The position numbers and the translations under genes are program-made. Shown in pieces: positions 35,001 to 43,703 of a DNA stretch of 64,000 nt; position 1 is the stretch's first letter, and each line of letters begins with the position of its first letter. The DNA comes from Amycolatopsis pittospori (GTDB lineage: Bacteria > Actinomycetota > Actinomycetes > Mycobacteriales > Pseudonocardiaceae). The stretch lies in NCBI RefSeq assembly GCF_013870525.1, contig NZ_JACBXD010000025.1, positions 38,649 through 102,648 on the forward strand. The letters are read 5' to 3'. Under the pieces are notes generated by a model, which was not told the origin of the DNA, ran no database searches, and saw only the letters and a program-made list of their open reading frames with translations.

Positions 35001-37009
35001 AGTACGACGCCAACGGCCGCCGCGTCGCGCGCCGGACGCCGTCGGGCGCGGAGTCGTTCTTCACCTACGACGCCGTCGACCATCCGATCGCGCTCCGGAC
35101 AGCGGGACGGACACTCCGCTTCGAGTACGACCCGGCCGGCCGCGAAGTGCTGCGGCGCCTCGAAGGCACGCCGGTGGAGGTGCGGCAGGCCTGGGACGCC
35201 GCGGACCGGATGACGTCGCAGATCGTTTCGGGCGGCCGGGGCGTGGTGCAGCGCCGCGAGTACGGCTACCTGCGGGACGGGCTCGTCTCGTCGATCGTGG
35301 ACCTGCTGTCCGGACCGCGCGCGATGCACGTCGACAGCGCGGGCCGCGTCGTCGACGTCCAAGGACAGGGCTGGCGCGAGAACTACGGTTACAACCTCGC
35401 GGGCGCGATCGTGCGGGCCGGCTGGCCGGGCGCGGATCCCGCCGTCGGACCGCGGCGCTACCAGGGCACCCTGGTGACGGGCGCCGGTTCGACGTCCTAC
35501 CTGCACGACAGCGAGGGCAGGACGGTCGCGCGGCGGAAACTCGGCCAGGACTGGTCCTACCAGTGGAACGCCGACGACCGGCTCACCGGCGTCGTCACCC
35601 CCGACGGCGAGCGCTGGGTGTACCGCTACGACGCGCTCGGGCGGCGGATCTCCAAGCAGCACATCGACACGCAAGGCCGCGTCGTCGACCAGACCGACTT
35701 CACCTGGGACGGCACGGAACTCGCCGAGGAGAACCGCGGCGGCGTCGCCGTCGTCTGGGACTGGGAGCCGGGCGCGGACCGGCCGATCACGCAGACCGAA
35801 CGGATCCCCGGCCAGGACGCTCGCTTCCACGCCATCGTCACGGATCTCGTGGGCTCTCCGAGTGAACTGCTCGACGACGCCGGGAACGTGGCCTGGCATC
35901 TGCACACGACGTTGTGGGGCAAGGTGCTTTCCCCACCGGGGCAGGCGTACACGCCACTGCGGTTCCCGGGGCAGTATCACGACCTGGAGACCGGGCTGCA
36001 CTACAACTTCCACCGCTACTACGACCCGGACACCGGACGGTACCTCTCGCACGACCCGCTCGGCCTCGAACCGGCGTCGGACTCGCTGGCCTACGTCGGC
36101 AACCCGACCGAGTTCGTCGACCCGCTCGGACTCGCGCCGGTGGCGCCCTGTGGCAAGAAGGGCGGAGGCGGCGGCCGCAAGAAGAAGTCCCCGAGCAACA
36201 ACGGGATCACCAAGCCCAAGCCGACGCCCGGGCCGAAGAAACCCAAGCAGCCCAAGCAGTCCTACGCCGACGGTACGCACGGCGCGAAGAAACGCGAGCA
36301 GGATCGGCTCACGAAGAAGTACGACAACGACCTCAAGGCCGATGGCAAGGACAAGGTCAGCGGCGACACACACCAGTCGGAGCACCCGATCGGCTACGAG
36401 GTGCTCGGACGCGGCAGTGGCGACGGACGCGGTACCGGCAACCAGCAGAAGAACCTGGAGAACCACGCCTGGGCCTACCAGGAGGATCTGGCCTCCCACC
36501 GGGCGCATATCGGCACCGGCACGAGCAGTCGTACGGCCGATTCCGGGTTCACCGCGCAGTCGTACCGGGACTCCCAGCGCAACGCGATGGAGGCGGGCGA
36601 CCCGAACACGGCGATCCAGCTGAACCAGCTCGACTACGGGCACCAGAAGGAGTTCAAGGACTCCAAGGGTTCCGTGGGCGGCGACATCGCCGACGACTCG
36701 TACCACAACATGGTCGACAAGGCGAAGGACAACGGGAAGGGCCTGGACTACGCGACCGGCCCCGACAAGAACTCGTCCACGCCGCCGCTGTCCAGCCACG
36801 ACGCCAAGGAACTCCACGCCGCCCGCGACGCCGCACGGACCGGCGACTGGCCGACGCAGAAGTCGTACGACGACGAACTCAAGGACATGCACGACAAGTA
36901 CCCGGAACCCAGCCAGGCCGACCGGGACAAGTACCAGACCGGCGAAGGCGGCTGGGGCGACCTGGACTACGGCAAGACGAAGGACCCCGACGCGATGGAC
37001 GTCGACTGA
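32096..37009 (+). CDS. RHS-repeat polymorphic toxin with WXG-type N-terminus
   Basis: The 1637 residues start at GTG after GAAGAAGG. Residues 1-230 are helical with a WxG turn (QSWTGVAADAYRERA, about 120-135), a type VII delivery module. About 255-350 is a Pro/Ser/Asp-rich linker. A DUF6531-like entry (DPIDVATGWM) begins near 361, and YD repeats fill about 460-1260. The RHS core follows (FPGQYHDLETGLHYNFHRYY, about 1289-1308) with the processing-type site DPLGL, last seen near 1341. The C-terminal 290 residues are the presumed toxin: a lysine-rich bridge, SEHPIGYE (about 1427), HRAHIGTGT and IQLNQLDYG, then an acidic tail. I cannot name the toxin fold. No immunity gene follows; a palindrome and a convergent diguanylate cyclase gene come next. 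Confidence 0.9.
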   Translation: MGNPLVAEVKDSTKAYTGSSLLESAFDLKSAIESGDWASVALGAVGTALDALSMAMDPFGAILANGVGWLMEHVGPLKEALDALTGNADEITANSETWKNVAGELGEVGADLAGMVSADLQSWTGVAADAYRERAKDTVTLLDAAKAGCEGASSGVKTAGEVVAAVRALVRDIIAELIGHMISWALQVLFTLGIGLTWVVPQVVNAVAKTASKIANLTKKTVKALQALMPLLKRADDLFADAAKAMKKLQPGKGAPAPKPNKLDEGTTPKSSPDGGGTSPSGSPPPKSDPPPPPKSDPPPPPKNDTPDGSTTPSGSPPPPTRDRGGPPAPDNRIKDKNTDPAGSSTPITKRPDCGDPIDVATGWMMLTQDDVEFAGVLPLSVSRTHLSSYRLGRFFGDSWASTVDQRIEVEADGLHLALADGSLLTYPVPMSDAPVLPALGPRLPLSRVDDGYVVSTSDTVLFFSGNGDTLPLQEIADGDGNRIVLHYDDNGVPRELEHSSGYRLLIESDNGLITALRLPGAENALRTYRYDERRRLVEVADPTGTPLRFTYDAEGRIVRWEDVNGRWYRYGFDAAGRVVRAQGTDGFLDVAIDYDRENLVTTVTDSLGHLTRYQLDELQRVIAVTNPLGATTRYELDRFGSLLSRTDPLGRTTRWELDEAGNVLAVTQPDGSRAIAEYDARNRPIARVGPDGALWRHEYDERGKLVRTTDPTGASTTYGYDEAGNVAVVTDPLGGVTLIESDTAGLPVSITDPLGATTRYTYDELGRTTSVTDPLGGVTRTAWDGFGELRERIEPDGAVWRWNRTAEGNSDESVDARGHTVRTEYSNFDLPTAEIGPDGDRLSSVYDTELRLVSVTNEQGLSWRYDYDPAGNLIGETDFNGRTVRYGYDAAGQMVLRSNSLGQTVAYERDALGRIVTRRSGDDVAVFTYDAADRMTSARNAHSEVTFTYDAAGRIVAESLNGRVVRSEYDANGRRVARRTPSGAESFFTYDAVDHPIALRTAGRTLRFEYDPAGREVLRRLEGTPVEVRQAWDAADRMTSQIVSGGRGVVQRREYGYLRDGLVSSIVDLLSGPRAMHVDSAGRVVDVQGQGWRENYGYNLAGAIVRAGWPGADPAVGPRRYQGTLVTGAGSTSYLHDSEGRTVARRKLGQDWSYQWNADDRLTGVVTPDGERWVYRYDALGRRISKQHIDTQGRVVDQTDFTWDGTELAEENRGGVAVVWDWEPGADRPITQTERIPGQDARFHAIVTDLVGSPSELLDDAGNVAWHLHTTLWGKVLSPPGQAYTPLRFPGQYHDLETGLHYNFHRYYDPDTGRYLSHDPLGLEPASDSLAYVGNPTEFVDPLGLAPVAPCGKKGGGGGRKKKSPSNNGITKPKPTPGPKKPKQPKQSYADGTHGAKKREQDRLTKKYDNDLKADGKDKVSGDTHQSEHPIGYEVLGRGSGDGRGTGNQQKNLENHAWAYQEDLASHRAHIGTGTSSRTADSGFTAQSYRDSQRNAMEAGDPNTAIQLNQLDYGHQKEFKDSKGSVGGDIADDSYHNMVDKAKDNGKGLDYATGPDKNSSTPPLSSHDAKELHAARDAARTGDWPTQKSYDDELKDMHDKYPEPSQADRDKYQTGEGGWGDLDYGKTKDPDAMDVD

Positions 37010-37021
37010 CGCCCTCCTCCC

Positions 37022-37087
37022 CCGCGTTTAGTCCTCTGGATGCGGTAGATGCACACGCAACTACCGCGTTCAGAGGACTAAACGCGG
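37022..37087. repeat. Nested palindrome between RHS gene and convergent diguanylate cyclase gene
   Basis: The outer arms 37022-37038 and 37071-37087 are 17-base perfect reverse complements. An inner pair GCGGTAG/CTACCGC (37042-37048 and 37061-37067) forms a second stem. There is no T-tract. It fills almost the whole gap between the two stops and is probably a bidirectional terminator. Confidence 0.75.
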
Positions 37088-37091
37088 CGGG

Positions 37092-38381
37092 TCAGGCGGC
37101 GGCTAGGGAGACGACGCGGTTCCGGCCGTTGTTCTTCGCCTGGTAGAGCGCGGAGTCGGCGACGTGCAACAGCCGCTCCAGGACCATCCCGCCCTTCGGG
37201 TAGACGGCGACGCCGATGGAGACCGAAAGGCCTCGCACGATCCGCGGTCCGGCGGCCGCCGGGACCTCGACCTCGATCGCCATCACCGCCCGCCGGACCC
37301 GTTCGGCCACCGGGATCACCTCTTTCTCGGTCGCCCCGGGCAGCAGCACGACGAACTCTTCGCCGCCGAAGCGGCCGACGGAGTCGTAGTCGCGGACATG
37401 CTGGGAGATCGTCGTCGCGACGACCTTGAGCACGGCGTCGCCCGCGAGATGGCCGTAGACGTCGTTGACCTGCTTGAAGTGGTCGAGGTCGAGCATCAGC
37501 ACGCCGAGCGTGCTCTTCTCCCGGGCCGCCGACGTCAGTTCCCGCTCGCCCAGCAGATGCCACGCGTGCGCGTTGAGCACGCCGGTCTTGCCGTCGATGT
37601 TCGCCGCGATCTCCAGCTGCCGCACCAGCACACTGCGGTGCAGCACCAGCACGGGCAGCAGGACGAACGGGACGAGCGCGGGCGCGTGCACGACACCCAG
37701 CGCGGTCGAGGTCCCGAGCACCAGGGTCGTGACCTCCAGGAGATTGTCGTCGCTGGTACCGAACAGGGACCGCAACGACCGGCCGCCGGTGTGCAGATAG
37801 ACCGAGAGCGCCACGATGACCGCGTTGGCCGCGGTGAAGACGGCGGCCGCCTCGACGATCCGAAGCGACCCGGTGAAGCCGACCGGAAGGCCGTTCCAGC
37901 CGGTGACGATGGCCCCCGAGGCCAGGCAGGAGAGCACGATCGCGGCGGCGCAGTAGACGACGCGGTACGCGGGACGGTGACTCATCCCGCGCCATACCCG
38001 GAGCCAAAGGTGCAGGTAGACGAGCAAGCCGAGGGTGACGGCGAGCCCCGGCGGCAGAACGAGCACCCCCGCGAACGTCCACACCGAAGTCATGTTGATG
38101 TGGGGGCGGTCACAAATACTGCGCCGCAGTCGTTCCACCGAACGCGAAAGCTCGGCCTGCAGGAAAGCGAGGCCGAGCAGTGATCCAAATCGGACGAATT
38201 CCGTAGTCTCGTAGTTCGATCGGAGCAAGGCCATTACGGCGACCGCCGCCGCGAGTCCTTCCACGATAAGAAAAACCGCAGGTACGCCACGTGGTCCGGA
38301 CCATAATTCCCAGCGTCCGATCCAGGCTCTCAGACGCGTACCGGCCCCTTCTCCGGCGAGTTCCACATCCCCCATAATCAT
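37092..38381 (-). CDS. Membrane-anchored diguanylate cyclase (GGDEF domain)
   Basis: The start is the ATG at 38381 (a GTG at 38387 is also possible) after GGGGGA, giving 429 residues; the frame is open far upstream but without support. The first 250 residues hold about eight hydrophobic segments in a MASE-like sensor. The GGDEF domain follows from about residue 265: NIDGKTGVLNAHAW, then LMLDLDHFKQVND, then the active-site loop RFGGEEF, then LSVSIGVAVYP. The GGEEF signature predicts active synthesis of cyclic di-GMP from two GTP. No EAL domain is fused. In actinomycetes cyclic di-GMP controls development. It is a single gene. Confidence 0.9.
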   Translation of the reverse strand: MIMGDVELAGEGAGTRLRAWIGRWELWSGPRGVPAVFLIVEGLAAAVAVMALLRSNYETTEFVRFGSLLGLAFLQAELSRSVERLRRSICDRPHINMTSVWTFAGVLVLPPGLAVTLGLLVYLHLWLRVWRGMSHRPAYRVVYCAAAIVLSCLASGAIVTGWNGLPVGFTGSLRIVEAAAVFTAANAVIVALSVYLHTGGRSLRSLFGTSDDNLLEVTTLVLGTSTALGVVHAPALVPFVLLPVLVLHRSVLVRQLEIAANIDGKTGVLNAHAWHLLGERELTSAAREKSTLGVLMLDLDHFKQVNDVYGHLAGDAVLKVVATTISQHVRDYDSVGRFGGEEFVVLLPGATEKEVIPVAERVRRAVMAIEVEVPAAAGPRIVRGLSVSIGVAVYPKGGMVLERLLHVADSALYQAKNNGRNRVVSLAAA

Positions 38382-38521
38382 CGTCACCGGTCCCCCTTCC
38401 GTACATATTTCAATGTATCCGAGGTAGTACTGAGGGTGGCCCGAGTCAATTCCGGAACACACAGATGGAGCAGTGGGAGGGAGGACCATCATGAACGGTC
38501 GCGAGGACTGATCCCACCAAT

Positions 38522-39784
38522 TCAGCCGGTTCGGCTCCCGGCCGGGAGCCACACATCGGGCCCGGTGGCGACGGCGCGTTTCCATGCCATCGCCATCGGG
38601 CCCGCCGAGGCGAGGGCGACCACCGCGGCCACTCCGACGGCCACGAACGGACCAGTCAACTGGGCCAATCCACCCGCCAGCATGATCCCGATTCCTTGCA
38701 CCGTCACCAAACTCGTCGAGGTCAGGCCCATCACCTGCGCCCGGACCCCGTCCGGGACGACGCGGGCCATCAAGGCGACGGCCTGCAGGTGGTACGGCGC
38801 CGCGCAGGCCCCGCTGAGCCCGATCAGCACGAGGCAGACCGGAAGCGAAGGGCGAAAGAAGACAAAGACCAAGGGTACGACGGATGCAATTGCGAGAATG
38901 CCGACGATACGCGTTTTCCGCCGCGCCGGAACCCATTTCGTGAAGATCCACGATCCTATTACCGAACCCACTGGATCCGCCGCGAGAATGAGCCCGACCG
39001 CGAAACTCCCCGCCCCGAGTTCGCCGGCGAGCGGCGCCGCGAGCCCTTCCGGCGCGATGGCGAACCCGGCGAGCATCTTCAAACCGAACAACACCCGGAT
39101 CCCTTTGCCCCGCCACAGTTCCCGGGCACCTTCGCCACTGAAAGCCCGTGCCACCCGGCTTTTCACGGAGGATTCCGTGACCGCGGGAGCGCGTCGACGG
39201 ACCCCTGTGGACACCAGTAACGCCGAGACCACAAAGGTCACCGCGTCGATCACGAGTCCCCAGTAGGGCGTCACGAGCCCGATCACCAGGCCGCCACCGC
39301 CGAAACCGGCCAGCTGTGCCGTTTGGATGGTGATCGTGCGGACCGCGAGCCCGGCGACATACCGCTCGCCTTCGAGGACGTCCGGCAGCAACGCGAGTTG
39401 CGCCGCCCGGAACGGACCGCCCGCCATCGTCAGGATCACCAGCAATGCGGCCAAAACGAGCAGCGGCATACCCGGAACGGCCATCAGTGCCGCGATCGCC
39501 GCGCGCAGCAGATCGCAGACGATCATCACCGTCCGCCGCGAATACCGATCGGCCAGCCCGGCGAACAGTGTGCCGCCGATCAGCGTCGGCAGATACGTCA
39601 GGCCGTAGGTCAGCCCGGTCAGTCCCGCCGACGCCGTTCTTTCCCAGACCAGCACCGAAAGCGCAACCCTGGCCAGCTGGTCACCGGCCTGCGAAAGCGC
39701 CTCGGCCGCCCATAACGCACGGAACTCGCCGACCGCGAAAGCGGCCTTGAACGCGGTGCCCCGAGCGGAATCCCCCTTTTCCAT
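38522..39784 (-). CDS. MFS transporter (drug-efflux type)
   Basis: The ATG at 39784 follows AAGGGGAGGGG, giving 420 residues with about twelve hydrophobic segments in two halves. The first half has LWAAEALSQAGDQLARVAL and the loop FAGLADRYSRRTVMIV between segments 2 and 3, the MFS motif A variant. This resembles enterobactin exporter EntS and MacA-type efflux proteins of actinomycetes. Substrate is unknown. It is a single gene, with no regulator adjacent. Confidence 0.85.
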   Translation of the reverse strand: MEKGDSARGTAFKAAFAVGEFRALWAAEALSQAGDQLARVALSVLVWERTASAGLTGLTYGLTYLPTLIGGTLFAGLADRYSRRTVMIVCDLLRAAIAALMAVPGMPLLVLAALLVILTMAGGPFRAAQLALLPDVLEGERYVAGLAVRTITIQTAQLAGFGGGGLVIGLVTPYWGLVIDAVTFVVSALLVSTGVRRRAPAVTESSVKSRVARAFSGEGARELWRGKGIRVLFGLKMLAGFAIAPEGLAAPLAGELGAGSFAVGLILAADPVGSVIGSWIFTKWVPARRKTRIVGILAIASVVPLVFVFFRPSLPVCLVLIGLSGACAAPYHLQAVALMARVVPDGVRAQVMGLTSTSLVTVQGIGIMLAGGLAQLTGPFVAVGVAAVVALASAGPMAMAWKRAVATGPDVWLPAGSRTG

Positions 39785-39882
39785 GAGCCCCTCCCCTTGG
39801 CTCACGGTAATGGATCAGTTCCGCTCTGTCAGCGGCCATCCGGCCCACGACGGCAAGCGGTGTCCATTGTGGAGGGACAGAC

Positions 39883-40539
39883 TCAGCGGCCGGTGGAGCC
39901 GTACCCCATCATCCCCTGGGCGATCCGCGCCGCCATCGAACTCGCGACGGCGGGATCCATCAGACTCCGGAAGTCTTCCGCCATCTCTTCCTGAGCGTCG
40001 CTGTCGGACCGCGGCTGCTCCGGCGCCTTGGTCTCGGCGGGCATCGCGACGACCTGTTCCTTGGCGGGTTTCTTCTTGGTCGTCGCGGGCGCCTTCGGCT
40101 TCACGGTGACCGGGACATAGACGGTCACCGGGGCGGCCTGCGGCACCGGCTGGACGGCGGGCGTCTGAGGCGCCACCGGCTGCTGGGTGGACACCGCGGG
40201 CAGCGGTTGCTCGGGCAGGGCGTCGACCGACGCCGGGACCGAGTACGTGCCGGCGAACCAGCCGATCGCGAGCAGCGCCACCCCGGCACCGCCGACGAGC
40301 CAGGACCTGGCGCGGCGGTGGATGACGACGGCCTTGGGCCGAAGGTCCTTGTCGACGACCGGTTCGCAGACCGGCTCCCGGATCGGCATCGGCTCGGGTT
40401 CGTGCTCGTTTTCCGGACTGCGCCGCCGTTTCGGCAGACTCGCCGCGATGATTCCGGTGCGGTCCAGCAACTCGGCAGTCTCGACGGGCACGCTGAACGC
40501 GGCCTCGGTCGACGTACGGCGCTGGGCGGCGCGCGGCAT
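39883..40539 (-). CDS. Single-pass membrane protein with Pro/Ala-rich extracytoplasmic part
   Basis: GGAGGT precedes the ATG at 40539; the frame is open upstream without support. The 218 residues have a basic cytoplasmic part (about 1-85), one membrane helix (SWLVGGAGVALLAIGWFAGTY, about 85-105) and an outer part rich in Pro, Ala, Val and Lys, ending in a methionine-rich segment. No domain is recognised. The composition suggests a wall-spanning linker. Function unknown. Confidence 0.7.
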   Translation of the reverse strand: MPRAAQRRTSTEAAFSVPVETAELLDRTGIIAASLPKRRRSPENEHEPEPMPIREPVCEPVVDKDLRPKAVVIHRRARSWLVGGAGVALLAIGWFAGTYSVPASVDALPEQPLPAVSTQQPVAPQTPAVQPVPQAAPVTVYVPVTVKPKAPATTKKKPAKEQVVAMPAETKAPEQPRSDSDAQEEMAEDFRSLMDPAVASSMAARIAQGMMGYGSTGR

Positions 40540-40670
40540 GGGGACCTCCGGAAGGGGAATCACGAACGTGAGCATTGTGGTGCATTTCCGACGCCGCCGT
40601 AAGTAACGCACCCCGATCGAGTTATCCCAAGCCGTCCGGACCACGGAGGGTTACTCCGTTCAGAGGTCAC

Positions 40671-41501
40671 TCATTTCTTGACCGCCCGCATGCCCAACCG
40701 CCCCAGAAGTGCGAGGGGACGCTGGTAAAAGGAGCCGAGCACGCGGGGAATCGCGTCGATGACGTAGGCGTCGGCACCGATCAGGATGCGCGGTGTCCCC
40801 CGTTCGATACCACGCACGATGGTCTGCGCGGCCTTCTCCGGCGTCGTCCTCGCGATCTTGTCGAATCCGTGCGCCGCCTTGCCCATGTCCTGCTCGGCCC
40901 CGCCACGCGCGTCACGGGCGATATTCGTCTTGATGCCGCCGGGATGTACGCAGCTGACCTTGACCGGATGCCGCGCGATCAGCATTTCCTGGCGCAGGGC
41001 CTCGGTGAAACCACGCACAGCGAATTTCGCCGCGTTGTAAGCACTCTGCGTAGGCACGCCGATGAAGCCGAAAACACTCGATACATTGACGATGTGCCCG
41101 TCACCGGAACCGATCACCTGTGGCAGGAACGCCTTCGTGCCGTTGACCACGCCGCCGAGGTTGATGCCCATCAGCCAGTCGTAGTCGTCCCAGGTCATTT
41201 CCTCGACCATCACGCCCAGTGCGACGCCGGCGTTGTTCACCACGAGGTCGGCACCGCCGAAATCAGTGGCGACCTCTTCGGCATGAGCGAGAACGGCGGC
41301 CCGGTCGGCTACGTCCAGTTCGTATGCTTTCGCCGTCGCGCCCGCTTTTTCACACAGAGCGACCGTTTCGGCGACACGGACGGCGTCGACGTCGGAAACC
41401 GCGAGCTTCGCCCCGCGTCCCGCCAATTCGACCGCCAGAGCCCGGCCGATTCCCGAGCCCGCGCCCGTGACCACCGCGACCTTGTCCGTGAACGACTTCA
41501 T
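40671..41501 (-). CDS. Short-chain dehydrogenase/reductase
   Basis: The ATG at 41501 gives 276 residues. The cofactor motif is TGAGSGIGRAL (about residue 12), NNAG follows, and the catalytic Tyr and Lys are in SAYNAAKFAV. The Asp after the second strand (VSDVDAVR) and a nearby Arg leave NAD or NADP open. The C-terminal part (about 200-276) has IARTTPEKAAQTIVRGIERG, as in SDRs annotated near fatty-acid and steroid genes. The substrate is unknown. It is a single gene. Confidence 0.88.
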   Translation of the reverse strand: MKSFTDKVAVVTGAGSGIGRALAVELAGRGAKLAVSDVDAVRVAETVALCEKAGATAKAYELDVADRAAVLAHAEEVATDFGGADLVVNNAGVALGVMVEEMTWDDYDWLMGINLGGVVNGTKAFLPQVIGSGDGHIVNVSSVFGFIGVPTQSAYNAAKFAVRGFTEALRQEMLIARHPVKVSCVHPGGIKTNIARDARGGAEQDMGKAAHGFDKIARTTPEKAAQTIVRGIERGTPRILIGADAYVIDAIPRVLGSFYQRPLALLGRLGMRAVKK

Positions 41502-41667
41502 GCCCGCTCCCAACACCAGCCAGACCGTTACCCGAAGTAACACATACTACGGGTATCCGGACCACTCCGCTGTGAGCTTTCTGTGCGTTGATCGATTCGG
41601 GCTGTGCTCTCGCACCACTTATGGTGATCTGTAGCCAGGACAGCCGTGGACGAGCGAAAGGATGGCG

Positions 41668-42423
41668 ATGCGCCGCGCCCTGCTGCTCGTGTTGTGCGTC
41701 TTGCTGGCCGGATGCTCCGCCGCGTCGGATCCGGCCGAAACCACCGACACCGGCGGGCCCCTCGAAGCGACGCCCGTCTCACCCCGGTACAACCCGGCGA
41801 TCGGCGCGTTGTTCGTCGAGGGCACGCATTTCTGCACGGCCAGCGTCGTCCACAGTGGCCCTGGCGACCTCCTGCTCACCGCCGCGCATTGCCTTCACGA
41901 CGGCGAAGGCGGCGAATACGCGACAGGGATTTCGTTCGCTCCCGGCTATCACGACGGCGTCGCGCCCTACGGCTATTGGGACGTTTCGGATCCACAGGTT
42001 CCCGAAGGCTGGGCCGATTCGTCCGATCCGGATCTGGATGTCGGATTCGCGACCGCGCATCAGGCGGGCAACACGAAGACGCTCGAAAGCGTCACCGGCG
42101 CCAACGCGCTGACGACCGGCGGCGGCTTCGCGCACCCGATCACCCTGACCGGCTATCCCGACGAACGGGAAGCCCCGGTCGTCTGCCACGGCACCAGCGC
42201 CCAGGCCGACACCTACCAGATGCGGGTCGACTGTCCCGGCTTCTCGACCGGCACCAGCGGCGGCCCGTGGGTGATCGACGCCGACCCGGCGACCGAACTC
42301 GGCACCGTCGTCGGCGTGATCGGCGGATACCTCTACGGCGGGGACGACCCGGACACGTCCTACAGCAGCTACTTCGACACCGACGTCGCCACCTTGTACC
42401 GGAAGATGGACTCCCGGGGATGA
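41668..42423 (+). CDS. Trypsin-like serine protease lipoprotein
   Basis: The ATG at 41668 is chosen because AAAGGA lies five bases upstream; 41662 is also possible. The 251 residues begin with a lipoprotein signal (LLLVLCVLLAGC, Cys at about 16), so the protein should be anchored outside the membrane. The catalytic residues are His in LTAAHCLHD, Asp in DPDLDVGFA and Ser in GTSGGPWV. The S4-domain gene follows 7 bases after the stop, but a functional link is not evident. Confidence 0.88.
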   Translation: MRRALLLVLCVLLAGCSAASDPAETTDTGGPLEATPVSPRYNPAIGALFVEGTHFCTASVVHSGPGDLLLTAAHCLHDGEGGEYATGISFAPGYHDGVAPYGYWDVSDPQVPEGWADSSDPDLDVGFATAHQAGNTKTLESVTGANALTTGGGFAHPITLTGYPDEREAPVVCHGTSAQADTYQMRVDCPGFSTGTSGGPWVIDADPATELGTVVGVIGGYLYGGDDPDTSYSSYFDTDVATLYRKMDSRG

Positions 42424-42430
42424 TCTCCCC

Positions 42431-42649
42431 ATGAGCATCCAAGACGTCCCGATCACCGGCGAGCCGATCCGCCTTGGCCAGTTCCTGAAACTGGCCAACC
42501 TGGCCGAAGACGGTTCGCACGCCAAAGACCTCCTCGACGCCGAAGAGGTCACGGTCAATGGCGAGGTGGAGGTCCGGCGCGGTCGTCAGCTGACGAACGG
42601 CGACGTCGTGGAAGTCGGCGGCGAGGGCGGCCGCGTCGTCCTGGCCTAG
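42431..42649 (+). CDS. S4 RNA-binding domain protein (YaaA/RlbA-type)
   Basis: This 72-residue protein is a single S4 fold: IRLGQFLKLANL, EDGSHAKDLLDAEEVTVNGEVE and RRGRQLTNGDVVEV. Small stand-alone S4 proteins bind structured RNA, often rRNA. Its stop overlaps the stop of the convergent Ldh-family gene by four bases. Confidence 0.88.
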   Translation: MSIQDVPITGEPIRLGQFLKLANLAEDGSHAKDLLDAEEVTVNGEVEVRRGRQLTNGDVVEVGGEGGRVVLA

Positions 42650-43590
42650 CGGCCCTGCAGCGGCGCCAGCCGCAACGCCTTCGCGAGTTCCGCGAGCTCC
42701 CGGTGCACCGGTTCGTTCAGGGGGACCCCCAGGGCCTGGCACTGTTCGAGGTACTGCGCCTCGCGCCAGCCGGGGTAGCGGACCGGGGTCCCGCCCTCCC
42801 AGCCGAGCAGGCTGCCGAACAACGCGCTCGCGGCCTTGTAGAAGCCGTCGGCACTGCGCAACGTCGTCGGCGCGATGGCCATCACCATGAGCCCGGTGTC
42901 GTGGTCGTGGTCGCCGACGCCGGACAGCACCCCGGCGAAGATCTCGACCAGCAGCGCGAAGCCGGCGACGGCGGCACTGTCGACGTCCGCCAGTGTGTCC
43001 AGGTCGAGGACGAATTCGGGGTACGCGCCGGCGGGGGCGGCCATGCCGAGCGGGTTCGCGGCCGTCCCGCGTTCCCCGCCCGCCGCCATGACCAGCCCGA
43101 TCATGGTGTGCGGCAACGCCCTCGCGGCGTGGTGCCCGGCGCGGCCGAACGGTCCGACGCCGCGGACCGACATGAGCCCGACGCCGTACCGGCCGGCACG
43201 GGAGACCGCCCTGTCCATCGCGTCGCCGACGGCCCACAGGCCGGGCGCGCGGCGGTAGTCGATCAGCGCGGCGGCGCCGCGGTCGGCGATCATCAGCGGC
43301 TCGGCACGTGGCCGGACCATGCCGTTGACCAGCATCGGCAGATGCAGGCGGGTCAGTTCGGCGACCCCGGACTCGGGGGTTCCGGTGAGGTCGCCGTGGC
43401 ACAACGCCTCGGCGGCCATGCGGGCGCGCGACCAAGGGAGGTCGTGCGCCGTGAAGACCTCGGTGACGAGGTCGATCAGCGCGTCGATCGGGACACGCTG
43501 CCAGACCTGTTCCGGTATCGGGGAAGGTTCGGCCGGTTCGGTGATCGGCTCGGCGGGGGCACGGCGGAGGGAGCGAGGTCTGAGGGGCAC
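42646..43590 (-). CDS. Ldh/YbiC family malate/L-lactate-type dehydrogenase
   Basis: The 314 residues start at GTG. The pattern fits the type-2 malate/lactate dehydrogenase family: ALCHGDLTGTPESGV with the early His, GVGPFGRAGHHAARAL with the second His region, ANPLGMAAPAG and the Asp in FVLDLDT. Such enzymes reduce 2-keto acids or imines with NAD(P)H and are unrelated to classical LDH. The N-terminal 30 residues are proline-rich and may not be part of the real protein. The substrate is not defined. Confidence 0.75.
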   Translation of the reverse strand: MPLRPRSLRRAPAEPITEPAEPSPIPEQVWQRVPIDALIDLVTEVFTAHDLPWSRARMAAEALCHGDLTGTPESGVAELTRLHLPMLVNGMVRPRAEPLMIADRGAAALIDYRRAPGLWAVGDAMDRAVSRAGRYGVGLMSVRGVGPFGRAGHHAARALPHTMIGLVMAAGGERGTAANPLGMAAPAGAYPEFVLDLDTLADVDSAAVAGFALLVEIFAGVLSGVGDHDHDTGLMVMAIAPTTLRSADGFYKAASALFGSLLGWEGGTPVRYPGWREAQYLEQCQALGVPLNEPVHRELAELAKALRLAPLQGR

Positions 43591-43703
43591 TCCGCCGAGA
43601 GTGCCTAAGCGCGTTTTTCGGCGTCAACGAAGCGGGGCAGCTTCTAACCGACTGTGTGATCGAAGCGCTCGGAAGCGTCGGTGTCCGGACGTACGATCGG
43701 GTC

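Noticed and set aside
33600..35900. Regular repeats that could suggest a CRISPR or other array
   Set aside because: They are the coding YD repeats of the RHS protein, degenerate at the DNA level and without spacers.
33914..36892. A 992-codon open frame on the minus strand opposite the RHS gene
   Set aside because: It is antisense to the YD repeats, has the Arg/Val/Gly/Asp-rich composition of a shadow frame in high-GC DNA, and matches no family. The plus-strand RHS frame explains the region.
37092..39116. A longer N-terminal extension of the diguanylate cyclase to 39116
   Set aside because: The extension overlaps the MFS gene antisense, lacks membrane or domain features, and a good ribosome site lies before 38381.
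41619..42434. Alternative frames over the lipoprotein protease
   Set aside because: Only the frame beginning at 41668 has the lipobox and the His, Asp, Ser triad in order.
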